NCBI GenBank assembly: GCA_964644525.1
Contig: CAZXWC010000036.1
Coordinates: 1-14,379 of the forward strand
Direction of reading: 5' to 3'
Origin: BM714 sp964644525
GTDB lineage: Bacteria; Bacillota; Clostridia; Peptostreptococcales; BM714
Length of the DNA stretch: 14,379 nucleotides
In this document: in pieces, positions 7,334 through 14,276 of the stretch
Numbering within the stretch: the first letter of the stretch is position 1
Layout of the letters: each line of letters starts with the position of its first letter
Program-made: the position numbers and the translations under genes
Notes under the pieces: model-generated
Told to the model about the DNA's origin: nothing
Seen by the model: only the letters and a program-made list of their open reading frames with translations
Databases searched by the model: none

Positions 7334-8149
7334 CTACCCAAGGGCCACATCCAGAATCATCATTACTGTAAATCCGAGCATGACTCCTATGCTGGCGATG
7401 TCGGTGCTTCTTTCCATCTGGGCTTCGGGTATGAGTTCCTCGACCACTACATAAATCATGGCACCGGCGGCAAATGAAAGTGCATAGGGAAGTATGGGCC
7501 GCATTGCTATTACAGCCAAGGCTCCCAGAACTCCAAATATTGGTTCTACTATTCCTGATGCCTGCCCGTACATGAATGCCTTTGCTCTCGAAAAGCCCTC
7601 CCTCCTCAGCGGGACGGATACGGCTGCGCCCTCGGGGAAGTTCTGTATACCTATGCCTATGCCGAGCGCGATTGCCCCGGCCAAGGTTGCGGAGGGCAGG
7701 CCTGCGGCTATTGCGCCGAACGCCACTCCTACGGCGAGTCCTTCCGGAGCGTTGTGGAGTGTTATTGCCAAAACGAGGAGGACGCTTCTATGCCAGCTTG
7801 TCTTTACACCTTCTGCCTCCTCTGTAGGCAAGCCTATGTGGAGGTGGGGGAGTATGTTGTCAATCAAAAGCAGGAAGGCCCCTCCGGCGAGAAAGCCTAT
7901 GGCTGCAGGTATCCATGCCGCAACTCTGCCATCCGCCTCAACCATTTCTATTGCAGGGGCGAGAAGGGACCAATAGCTTGCGGCTATCATTACTCCCGCG
8001 GCAAAACCAAGCATTCCGTTTAGCACTACGCGATTTATTTTCTTGAAGAAAAAAACCATTGCCGATCCAAGCGCTGTCATGAACCATGTGAACAATGTTG
8101 CGGCAAGCGCCTGCCAAACCGGATCAAGTGTGTAGAACCACTGCATCAT
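7334..8149 (-). CDS. ZIP-family (GufA/ZupT-like) divalent metal transporter
   Basis: This 271-residue integral membrane protein has about eight hydrophobic segments and belongs to the ZIP family, which imports Zn2+ and often Fe2+ or Mn2+ into the cytoplasm. The metal-binding helices are intact. The fourth-helix motif is HNAPEG (132-137; His132, Asn133, Glu136), the fifth-helix motif is NFPEG (170-174), and further acidic ligands come from VEP (201-203) and VVEELIPE (235-242). The loop about residues 101-120 (PHLHIGLPTEEAEG) is short and has only two histidines, unlike the long His-rich loops of many eukaryotic ZIPs. The first of two adjacent ATGs (8147-8149) is chosen because minus-strand AAGGGAG lies 8 bases upstream. 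The antiporter gene is 93 bases upstream on the same strand with no terminator between, so co-transcription is likely. Actual metal preference cannot be read from the sequence. Confidence 0.92.
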   Translation of the reverse strand: MMQWFYTLDPVWQALAATLFTWFMTALGSAMVFFFKKINRVVLNGMLGFAAGVMIAASYWSLLAPAIEMVEADGRVAAWIPAAIGFLAGGAFLLLIDNILPHLHIGLPTEEAEGVKTSWHRSVLLVLAITLHNAPEGLAVGVAFGAIAAGLPSATLAGAIALGIGIGIQNFPEGAAVSVPLRREGFSRAKAFMYGQASGIVEPIFGVLGALAVIAMRPILPYALSFAAGAMIYVVVEELIPEAQMERSTDIASIGVMLGFTVMMILDVALG

Positions 8150-8242
8150 AGCTTCAGCTCCCTTCAGTCAATATGGTTTCTTTATATCCATTTAATGCCT
8201 TTTCGAAACAAAAAGCGTTTCGCTCATGTTTCCCGTTCTTCT

Positions 8243-9427
8243 TTAAGGCTTGTCATATTCCACGTATTCCGGCTTTTCCCTGAAAGCAAGCTTGAGAAGG
8301 GATGGTGTTATTATAGTAGTCACAAGCACCATTAGAACCACCGCTGTAAGCTGCTCGTTGCCAATGACTCCAAGCCCCACCCCGAGACTTGCCACTATGA
8401 TAGCCACTTCCGCCCTCGGTATCATGCCAATCCCGACCTGCAGGGATTGCTTCCATGTGAAACCGGCAATTTTAGCACCCAATCCGCATCCGATTATCTT
8501 GCCTATCACGGCAAACAATATGAACGATACTTCCGGAAGCCCTCCGAAGGATATTTTTGTCAAATTTATTCCCATCCCTATTGAAACAAAGAATACGGGT
8601 GTGAATACAACTGTCCCAATCCTGTTTATGTTATGGGTTATGGTATGCTTTCCCTTGACCATGCTAAGTATGATTCCTGCAAAATATGCGCCTGTGACAG
8701 CCGCCACGCCCATCTTTTCCGAAAAGAAAGCCATTGCAAGCACAAAAATGAGCGCATAGGATATCAGCATTCTATCGATGTTGAAGATTCCCATCACCCT
8801 TGCTATTGAAATTTCGCCCTTTGAATAGTCCCTCACTGCAATTCCGACAACAAATACTATGGCGAAGAATATCGCCAGTTTAACTATTACGGAAGTAATA
8901 CCGGTTGCGCTTTCGGGAACAAGCATGCTTATGGCGACAGACAAAAGTATTATTCCGACAATGTCGTCTATTATTGCGGCTCCGAGTATGCCCATCCCTT
9001 GGCGGCTTTTAAGCTTTTTAAGCTCCCTGAGTGTCTGCACGGAAATGCTTACGCTTGTAGCCATAGAGATGACCCCCATGAAAATTGAAAGATTGAAATT
9101 TCCGCCGAAAAAATAGAAGGCTCCGCCGACCATGAAAAACGGCACAGCAACCCCACCCAGCGCAATCAATGTCGATGCGCCCTTGGACCTGTTGAGTTCC
9201 GTGACATCGGTCTCGAGCCCGGCAATGAACATGAGTATTATTACTCCTATTTGGGAAAAATAATAAATCACTTCAGTTTTTTCAATGAAATATGTACCAA
9301 GCAGAACTCCTGCAATTATTTGTCCCAAAACGATAGGCTGCTTGAATTTCTTGCTTATCAAGCCGCCTATGTTGCCTGCCAGGAGAACAAGCGCAAGCTG
9401 AATCAGAAAATCGTATCCGTTTTCCAT
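8243..9427 (-). CDS. CPA2-family Na+/H+ (cation/proton) antiporter, NapA-like
   Basis: This 394-residue, strongly hydrophobic protein has about 12-13 membrane helices and exchanges a monovalent cation for protons across the cell membrane. The core shows the CPA2 hallmarks: GQIIAGVLLG near 35-44, FIAGLETD (67-74), the unwound-helix motif ATSVSISVQTL (123-133), and the paired aspartates Asp154-Asp155 (AAIIDDIVG). Such a pair is typical of electrogenic transporters such as NapA and NhaA. MIPRAEVA (335-342) is the conserved tenth-helix segment. The protein ends about 15 residues after the last helix, with no RCK/TrkA-N domain, so it is unlike full KefB/KefC. The ATG at 9425-9427 follows AGAAGGT on the minus strand at a spacing of 7. 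It heads a likely two-gene unit with the ZIP transporter. K+ transport instead of Na+ cannot be excluded. Confidence 0.92.
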   Translation of the reverse strand: MENGYDFLIQLALVLLAGNIGGLISKKFKQPIVLGQIIAGVLLGTYFIEKTEVIYYFSQIGVIILMFIAGLETDVTELNRSKGASTLIALGGVAVPFFMVGGAFYFFGGNFNLSIFMGVISMATSVSISVQTLRELKKLKSRQGMGILGAAIIDDIVGIILLSVAISMLVPESATGITSVIVKLAIFFAIVFVVGIAVRDYSKGEISIARVMGIFNIDRMLISYALIFVLAMAFFSEKMGVAAVTGAYFAGIILSMVKGKHTITHNINRIGTVVFTPVFFVSIGMGINLTKISFGGLPEVSFILFAVIGKIIGCGLGAKIAGFTWKQSLQVGIGMIPRAEVAIIVASLGVGLGVIGNEQLTAVVLMVLVTTIITPSLLKLAFREKPEYVEYDKP

Positions 9428-9461
9428 TACATTACCTTCTTTTTAAAATATTCTTGTTACA

Positions 9462-9489
9462 AGTATACTCCTCTTTTGGGGTTATTCAA
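9462..9489 (-). promoter_or_regulatory. Sigma-A-type promoter of the antiporter gene
   Basis: On the minus strand TTGAAT (9489-9484) and TATACT (9467-9462) are separated by 16 bases. The predicted transcript start near 9455 gives a leader of about 28 bases that contains the ribosome binding site. Confidence 0.6.
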
Positions 9490-9547
9490 GCGAATTCAAG
9501 CTTTAAAGCCCGACTCTTCAAAACAAAGCGATTTTATGCCTTTTTAA

Positions 9548-9556
9548 TGGTATAAT
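9548..9556 (+). promoter_or_regulatory. Extended -10 promoter of the 161-residue protein gene
   Basis: TGGTATAAT matches the extended -10 form (TGn plus a perfect TATAAT at 9551-9556). No good -35 is seen at 17 bases. It would give a leader of about 28 bases before the ATG at 9591. It sits back to back with the antiporter promoter. Confidence 0.55.
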
Positions 9557-9590
9557 TAAATACAATCAGAAGGCAAAGGGGGCGCATTTT

Positions 9591-10076
9591 ATGATAAGCT
9601 TGTCTTCCAGGCTTTTGAGCCATGAATATGTACGGGAAGAATTGGAAAGGATGGGCGCCAAGGTAATTGATGTCCACGGCACGATGTACATGGTCAAGTT
9701 TCTGATTAAGGACATAAAGATCAACTACATCTACCACATAAACCCGGACAACACTTTTTTTCTTGAACGCACCAAGCCCTACGTCATCCCAATGGGCGAT
9801 TTTGAAACCGAAGAGGACATACTCGAGATAATAAAAATAGATTTCGAGCAATTCAAAATGGCTATGCACAGCAGCAATTTCAATGAATTTGTAGAAATTG
9901 ACACAAGCATTACAAAACTTGTGAGAACCTTTGAGGACCTCTTTCTTTATTACAATGTCTCTAAAGAAAATCTGGACGAAATCCGAAAGAAAACCGAGGA
10001 TGTGCTTGAAAAAATCCATGAGGCGAAAAATTCTTCCGAAAGAATTTATTTCAAAAAAGAGCCTCACAGCTTTTAG
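9591..10076 (+). CDS. Unrecognised soluble protein of 161 residues
   Basis: I do not recognise this family. The ATG follows a G-rich ribosome binding site (AAAGGGGG, ending at 9582) at a spacing of 8. The protein has no signal peptide or membrane helix, no cysteine, and is rich in Glu, Lys and Ile. The N-terminal half (about 1-70) looks like a helix (SRLLSHEYVREELERMG) followed by several beta strands (KVIDVHG, MYMVKFLI, KINYIYHI, TFFLERTK). The C-terminal half (about 74-160) is helical, with amphipathic segments EEDILEIIKIDFEQF and ENLDEIRKKTEDVLEKI that could form a short coiled coil. It has its own promoter and a strong terminator, so it is monocistronic. A conserved clostridial hypothetical protein is my best description; no function can be inferred from neighbours. 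Confidence 0.8.
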   Translation: MISLSSRLLSHEYVREELERMGAKVIDVHGTMYMVKFLIKDIKINYIYHINPDNTFFLERTKPYVIPMGDFETEEDILEIIKIDFEQFKMAMHSSNFNEFVEIDTSITKLVRTFEDLFLYYNVSKENLDEIRKKTEDVLEKIHEAKNSSERIYFKKEPHSF

Positions 10077-10119
10077 TATAGTGATTGCAAATTGAAACAA
10101 TCTGACAGCAAATTATCTG

Positions 10120-10148
10120 AAACCGGATCGAATGATTCGGTTTTTTTA
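10120..10148 (+). terminator. Terminator after the 161-residue protein gene
   Basis: A 10-bp stem with one G-U pair (10120-10129 with 10134-10143) and a GAAT loop runs directly into a T tract (10141-10147). This closes the unknown gene and separates it from the M50 protease gene. Confidence 0.9.
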
Positions 10149-10196
10149 TTGCTCCCGGGGTATATATAGTCTATCAAATACAAGGGGGAAACCCTC

Positions 10197-11333
10197 ATGA
10201 CAAAGAATCTTTATGTGGGAAAAATAAAAGGAATAACCATAGAACTAAATTCAAGCTGGTTTGTGCTTGTAATACTTGTGAGTTTTATCTTCTCCAACTT
10301 CTATCTACCGTTTTTCTATACCCAGTGGTCTTCGGCCGCATACTGGTCGGTTGGAATATCAATAGCGCTTCTTCTTTATGCTTCTATACTGATCCACGAA
10401 CTCAGCCATTCTTTGCTTGCCCAGAAATACGGAATAAATGTCGACAAGATAACCCTGTTTATTTTCGGAGGTTTGGCCCATTTGTCCAGGGATGCAAAAA
10501 CACCCGAACACGAACTGAGGATTTCGGCAGCAGGCCCTCTTGCAAGCCTGGGCCTTTTCATATGCTTCCGTGCTGTTTATATTGTTTTTTCCGGAATTCT
10601 TCCGATTGAGCAAATAGCTGCTATTGGCCTTTTCGTTTCTAACTTGAATCTCGCAATTGCGGCATTCAATTCTGTCCCCGCAATGCCTCTCGACGGTGGG
10701 AGGATTCTCCGGGCCCTTGTTTGGAAGTACTCAAAAAGCAGAAATAAGGGTAGTAAAATAGCCAACATGGCAGGAGGCGTTTTTTCGAATTTGCTGATTT
10801 TTTTCGGTATCATATTTATAGTACAGGGAGATATGCTAAACGGAGTATGGCTGTGCATGATAGGCCTCTTTCTTGGACAGTCATCCCGCTTCCAAGCCCA
10901 AAACGTAAAACTCGAAAAACTTTTCCACGGAATGAGCGTACGCAATCTGATGACTACAGACATCATTTCGGTCTCTCCCGGAATGACCGTCGACCAGGTT
11001 ATCCGCGGCTTTTTCTACAATTATAAGCATCCATGCTTCCCCGTCATGGAAAAAGGGGAGGTTTTGGGTCTGCTGACGGTGCATTCTCTTAAGAATGTTC
11101 ATCGCGATGAAATAAACCATGTGCGTGTTGAAAAGATATATATGCCTCTGGACAACTCTTTCACCATTTCACCGGATGAAGAAATGTCCAACGTTATTCA
11201 GATGATAATGAGAAATCCACTGGGAAGGTTCCTTGTAATTGAAAACGAGCGCCTTGTGGGAATAATTTCAAAAACGGACCTGATCAAATATATTTCCATA
11301 CACCAGGACATACAATTGGACGAAAAAAAATAG
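10197..11333 (+). CDS. Membrane site-2 (M50) metalloprotease with two CBS domains
   Basis: This 378-residue intramembrane zinc protease carries HELSH (67-71, the HExxH zinc motif with catalytic Glu68) inside a hydrophobic helix, and NSVPAMPLDGGRI (158-170), where Asp166 is the third zinc ligand. About six membrane segments span residues 20-225. Two CBS domains follow: about 247-303 (MSVRNLMTTDIISVSPGMTV to LLTVHSLK) and about 313-370 (TISPDEEMSNV to GIISKTDLIKY). CBS pairs usually bind adenine nucleotides and gate activity. M50-CBS proteins cleave membrane-bound substrates within the bilayer, and relatives release anti-sigma or regulatory factors; no PDZ domain is present, and the substrate here is unknown. 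The ATG follows AAGGGGG at a spacing of 8. No anti-sigma or sigma gene is adjacent. The following 186 bases contain no classic terminator. Confidence 0.93.
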   Translation: MTKNLYVGKIKGITIELNSSWFVLVILVSFIFSNFYLPFFYTQWSSAAYWSVGISIALLLYASILIHELSHSLLAQKYGINVDKITLFIFGGLAHLSRDAKTPEHELRISAAGPLASLGLFICFRAVYIVFSGILPIEQIAAIGLFVSNLNLAIAAFNSVPAMPLDGGRILRALVWKYSKSRNKGSKIANMAGGVFSNLLIFFGIIFIVQGDMLNGVWLCMIGLFLGQSSRFQAQNVKLEKLFHGMSVRNLMTTDIISVSPGMTVDQVIRGFFYNYKHPCFPVMEKGEVLGLLTVHSLKNVHRDEINHVRVEKIYMPLDNSFTISPDEEMSNVIQMIMRNPLGRFLVIENERLVGIISKTDLIKYISIHQDIQLDEKK

Positions 11334-11519
11334 ATTCATCCCTTTATTGCTGCAAAGGGCCTTATCCCCCTTGCAGGCTAGGCCCACACCTCTAAAGCAG
11401 GCTTCACTTTATTGATTACAGATTTTTTTAATCAAATTCTAATTTTAGCTTAAGAAAGCTCTAATGAAGCCGTTTTATAATCAAAGCATGGAAATAAAAA
11501 AACTTTGGAGGTAATTGAA
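11334..11519 (+). promoter_or_regulatory. Structured spacer with a candidate promoter before the DUF4342 gene
   Basis: This spacer contains several inverted repeats. GGGCCT (11357-11362) pairs with AGGCCC (11380-11385). GGCTTCA (11400-11406) pairs with TGAAGCC (11465-11471) and encloses two smaller hairpins, TTGATT/AATCAA (11412-11417, 11430-11435) and AGCTT/AAGCT (11447-11451, 11456-11460). A perfect TATAAT follows at 11476-11481, with no good -35, about 39 bases before the ATG at 11520. The structures lie upstream of that start point, so they would be transcribed only from the protease gene. Confidence 0.4.
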
Positions 11520-11981
11520 ATGAAAATCACTTTGGAACAAATCGACTTTTTGAGAGAAAGGGCAAATGTAAGCTACAGGGAAGCCAAAGAGGCTCTCGAG
11601 GAAACCGGCGGAGACATGGTGGATGCGCTCGTAATTCTTGAAAAGCAAAACAAGCTCTCCGGCAAAAAACAATCGTCGAGCAAGAACAGTGGCGAAAACG
11701 GATTTTGGCACAGTGTTAAAAACTTCTTCAGAAAGATGAACAAAATAAGGTTCATACTGAGGAATGAAAAAAGCGTACTTATCAACTTCCCGCTGACTAT
11801 AGCGTTGATTCTTGCGATAGCCGCAACACCGTTTGTAGTGCTTGGCATCCTGGTGGCTCTTTTCGCAGGCTACCGCATACAGTTTAAGACAGAGAAGGGT
11901 GAAGACATGGCCGTAAACAAGTACTTCGACAAAATGTCCGATTCTGTCAAGTCAATGGGCGAAGACCTCAAGGCTGAATAA
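11520..11981 (+). CDS. DUF4342 membrane protein with an N-terminal UBA-like domain
   Basis: This 153-residue protein begins with a three-helix UBA/TS-N-like fold (about 5-42: LEQIDFLRERANVSYREAKEA through GDMVDALVILEK), the same fold as the start of elongation factor Ts. A polar Ser/Lys linker (about 45-60) follows, then a DUF4342-type region (about 62-122) with a basic patch (VKNFFRKMNKIRFILR) and one hydrophobic segment (about 88-118, LINFPLTIALILAIAATPFVVLGILVALFAG cut by a proline, so possibly a hairpin). The tail is charged. The domain pairing is, as I recall, usual for DUF4342 proteins in Firmicutes; their function is unknown. The ATG at 11520 is chosen over an in-frame TTG at 11505 because GGAGGT (11507-11512) lies 7 bases before it, which also means the TTG overlaps the ribosome binding site. 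It is monocistronic, closed by a tetraloop terminator. Confidence 0.85.
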   Translation: MKITLEQIDFLRERANVSYREAKEALEETGGDMVDALVILEKQNKLSGKKQSSSKNSGENGFWHSVKNFFRKMNKIRFILRNEKSVLINFPLTIALILAIAATPFVVLGILVALFAGYRIQFKTEKGEDMAVNKYFDKMSDSVKSMGEDLKAE

Positions 11982-11994
11982 CAAGCTCTTTATG

Positions 11995-12021
11995 CAGCCT
12001 GCCGAAAGGCAGGCTGTTTTT
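11995..12021 (+). terminator. Terminator after the DUF4342 gene
   Basis: A 9-bp GC-rich stem (CAGCCTGCC, 11995-12003, with GGCAGGCTG, 12008-12016) capped by a GAAA tetraloop is followed by TTTTT. It lies 14 bases after the stop codon. Confidence 0.93.
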
Positions 12022-12038
12022 ATCTGCATGTTTTGAGG

Positions 12039-12052
12039 TATAATGGTATAAA
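12039..12052 (+). promoter_or_regulatory. Candidate promoter of the two-component operon
   Basis: Two overlapping -10-like elements are present: TATAAT (12039-12044) and an extended TGGTATAAA (12044-12052), forming a short direct repeat GGTATAATGGTATAAA. Neither has a good -35. The ATG of the response regulator is at 12074, preceded by AGGGGAG (12061-12067). No regulator-binding direct repeats (PhoB/OmpR type) are evident. Confidence 0.45.
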
Positions 12053-12073
12053 GACGCAAAAGGGGAGCAATTT

Positions 12074-12766
12074 ATGGAAACTTCTATCTTGATTGTCGAG
12101 GATGAATCGAAAATAGCAAGATTCATGGAATTGGAGCTGCGCCATGAAGGCTATGAAGTAAAGATAGCCGAAGACGGAAGAAAAGGGCTTGTGGAAGCTG
12201 AATCTGGAAAATACGACCTAATACTTCTGGACCTCATGATCCCTGGCATAAACGGCATGGAGGTTTGCAGAAGGATACGCCAATACTCGGATGTCCCAAT
12301 AATAATGGTCACAGCAAAGGACGACACCATGGACAAGGTCACAGGTCTCGATAATGGAGCAGACGACTATGTAACAAAGCCTTTCGCAATTGAGGAAGTG
12401 CTTGCCCGAATACGCTCCGTCATTAAAAGGAAAGGCTCCGCCGCAAACAAAACCCCATCTGCACAGCGCCTGATTTGCTCCGGCAACCTTTCATTGAACC
12501 ATGCTGAACACAAGGTCATGTTGGACAAAGAGGAAATAGCTTTGACCAAGCGGGAATTCGACCTGTTGGAATACCTTCTACTCAACAAAAACATGGTGCT
12601 GACGCGTGAGCAGATTCTTGAAAATGTATGGGGATACGACTACTATGGGGACACAAATGTGGTCGATGTTTACATAAGGTATCTGAGAAGCAAAATCGAC
12701 GAACGTTTCGGCAGAAAATTCATCGCCACCATTCGCGGTATAGGATACTCGCTTAAGGATGAATGA
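12074..12766 (+). CDS. OmpR/PhoB-family response regulator
   Basis: This 230-residue two-domain transcription factor is the partner of the downstream kinase. The receiver domain (about 3-120) has the acidic pair Asp10-Glu11 (VEDES), the phosphoacceptor Asp53 (LLDLMIPG), the switch Thr80 (MVTAK) and Lys102 (TKPF). The C-terminal winged helix-turn-helix DNA-binding domain (about 133-228) shows LTKREFDLLEYLL, the recognition region TNVVDVYIRYLRSKID, and the final hairpin ATIRGIGYSL. The length is typical (220-240). Its stop codon overlaps the region of the kinase start, giving translational coupling. Phosphorylation should promote dimer binding at direct repeats in target promoters; targets cannot be identified here. 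Confidence 0.95.
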   Translation: METSILIVEDESKIARFMELELRHEGYEVKIAEDGRKGLVEAESGKYDLILLDLMIPGINGMEVCRRIRQYSDVPIIMVTAKDDTMDKVTGLDNGADDYVTKPFAIEEVLARIRSVIKRKGSAANKTPSAQRLICSGNLSLNHAEHKVMLDKEEIALTKREFDLLEYLLLNKNMVLTREQILENVWGYDYYGDTNVVDVYIRYLRSKIDERFGRKFIATIRGIGYSLKDE

Positions 12767-12767
12767 C

Positions 12768-14276
12768 ATGAAGAAAACTTGCAAAGCAAAAAAGTTGCTA
12801 AAAACCGTCACATCTCCCTTAGTGGTTTTTTTTAAGGGGCTGTTTTTCCTGCTCAAAAATATAGGCAAGATAATTTCTTTTCCGTTTAGGGCTCTCCGGT
12901 ATTTGTTTGAAACCATTTCCAGCCTTTTCAGGTTTTCGATAGGCTTCAAATTCTCTTTCTACTATTCAGCCATGTTCATCATTCTTCTTTTTCTCACGAG
13001 TTTCGCAATAGTTGTCGGCTTCAAGGCATATGTTGAACTCGAGGAAACAAAAACGCTGCAGGAGTTTTCACATGCGGCGCAGGAAAGCATACTTTCGGGA
13101 GGACCCGAAGAAATGGACCGTTTGAGAGTGGCTGCCAAAATAGATAACATAGACGCAAAGCTGCAGGACATATCAGGCGAAAGCGATTTTTACATAGAAG
13201 TAGATCCCGACGATTCGTTTTTCGACTTTAAGGAAGAGGAGCTTCCGAACCCCAAATGGGATTTTTTGGCGATTGAAAACATCGAGATTGAAGATGTTTT
13301 CCCTGATGAAGCTCCCGAATACAGGCTCTCGCTTACAAAGAACCTGGAAAGACAAAACGGTTTTTTGGCAATGTTGCTTTTGGTTCTTTTCGTATTCGAT
13401 GTTTTGGGCATAATTTTCATATGCGCCAGCGGCTTTAGGATGGGAAAGAGAATGATGCTTCCCATAAAGAATATGACTGACTCAATAAAGCACATAACTG
13501 TAAACGACCTCGACACCAAGCTTGATGTAAGGGGAGTAAAGGACGAATTGAAAGATTTGGCGCTCACTTTCAATGACATGACAGGCAGAATCAAGTATGC
13601 CTACGAAAAGCAAAATCAGTTTGTCTCCGATGCCTCCCACGAGCTTAGAACTCCTATTTCAGTCATACAGGGCTACGCCGACATGCTCGACCGTTGGGGA
13701 AAAGACGATCCCGATGTTCTCGATGAATCGGTGACTGCAATAAGGGATGAATCAAGAAACATGAAGGATTTAACCGAAAAGCTGCTTTATCTGGCCAGAA
13801 GTGACAGGGACATGATAAGAAACGAAAAAAGCGAGTTTTACATTGATGAGCTGATTGAAGAAATTGCAAGGGAAACCCGCCTCATAGACAAAATCCATGA
13901 AATTTATTGCCAAAGCGAAAAGAACATGCCCGTTTGGGCTAACCGAAAAGCTATAAAGCAAGCTCTTCGCATTTTTATTGACAACAGCAGGAAATTCACA
14001 CCCGAGGGCGGAAAACTTTTCCTAAGGGCCTACAACAAGAAAAACAAGATTGTAGTCGAGGTTGAAGATAGCGGAATAGGGATCCCAAAGGGGGACATCC
14101 CTCTGATTTTCAACAGATTCTACAGGGTTGACAAATCGAGGAGCAAAAAGATGGGTGGAAGCGGTCTTGGACTTTCAATCGCCAAGTGGATAGTGGAAGA
14201 GCACAATGGAAAAATTCTGGTAAAAAGCAAGGAAGGCCAGGGCACCAAAATGAGCCTGGTGCTGCCCTATAAATAA
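12768..14276 (+). CDS. HAMP-domain sensor histidine kinase
   Basis: This 502-residue membrane kinase phosphorylates the upstream regulator. An unusual N-terminal basic and hydrophobic region (1-63, 13 Lys/Arg against one Glu) precedes transmembrane helix 1 (about 65-86). An external sensor region (about 88-198) is highly acidic, with roughly 30 Asp/Glu and 10 Lys/Arg. Helix 2 (about 199-221) and a HAMP domain (about 222-275) lead to HisKA with His291 in ASHELRTP. The ATPase domain has the N box Asn406 (FIDNSRKF), G1 DSGIGI (434-439), F box FNRFYRVDKSR and G2 GGSGLGLS (463-470). The N box lacks the common NLLxNA form, reading RIFIDNS, but the metal-binding Asn is kept. I prefer the ATG at 12768 over 12759, because AAGGA (12755-12759) is then 8 bases upstream; 12759 would add three residues. 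No terminator is visible before the window ends. Confidence 0.94.
   Translation: MKKTCKAKKLLKTVTSPLVVFFKGLFFLLKNIGKIISFPFRALRYLFETISSLFRFSIGFKFSFYYSAMFIILLFLTSFAIVVGFKAYVELEETKTLQEFSHAAQESILSGGPEEMDRLRVAAKIDNIDAKLQDISGESDFYIEVDPDDSFFDFKEEELPNPKWDFLAIENIEIEDVFPDEAPEYRLSLTKNLERQNGFLAMLLLVLFVFDVLGIIFICASGFRMGKRMMLPIKNMTDSIKHITVNDLDTKLDVRGVKDELKDLALTFNDMTGRIKYAYEKQNQFVSDASHELRTPISVIQGYADMLDRWGKDDPDVLDESVTAIRDESRNMKDLTEKLLYLARSDRDMIRNEKSEFYIDELIEEIARETRLIDKIHEIYCQSEKNMPVWANRKAIKQALRIFIDNSRKFTPEGGKLFLRAYNKKNKIVVEVEDSGIGIPKGDIPLIFNRFYRVDKSRSKKMGGSGLGLSIAKWIVEEHNGKILVKSKEGQGTKMSLVLPYK

Noticed and set aside
8204..8222. Hairpin CGAAAC/GTTTCG between the antiporter and ZIP genes as a terminator
   Set aside because: The stem is 6 bp, the T run lies in the loop on the minus strand and none follows the stem, so it should not stop transcription.
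10183..10195. Small hairpin (AGGG/CCCT) over the ribosome binding site of the M50 protease gene
   Set aside because: Only 4 bp with a 5-base loop, so too weak to claim translational control; such pairings arise by chance beside G-rich ribosome binding sites.
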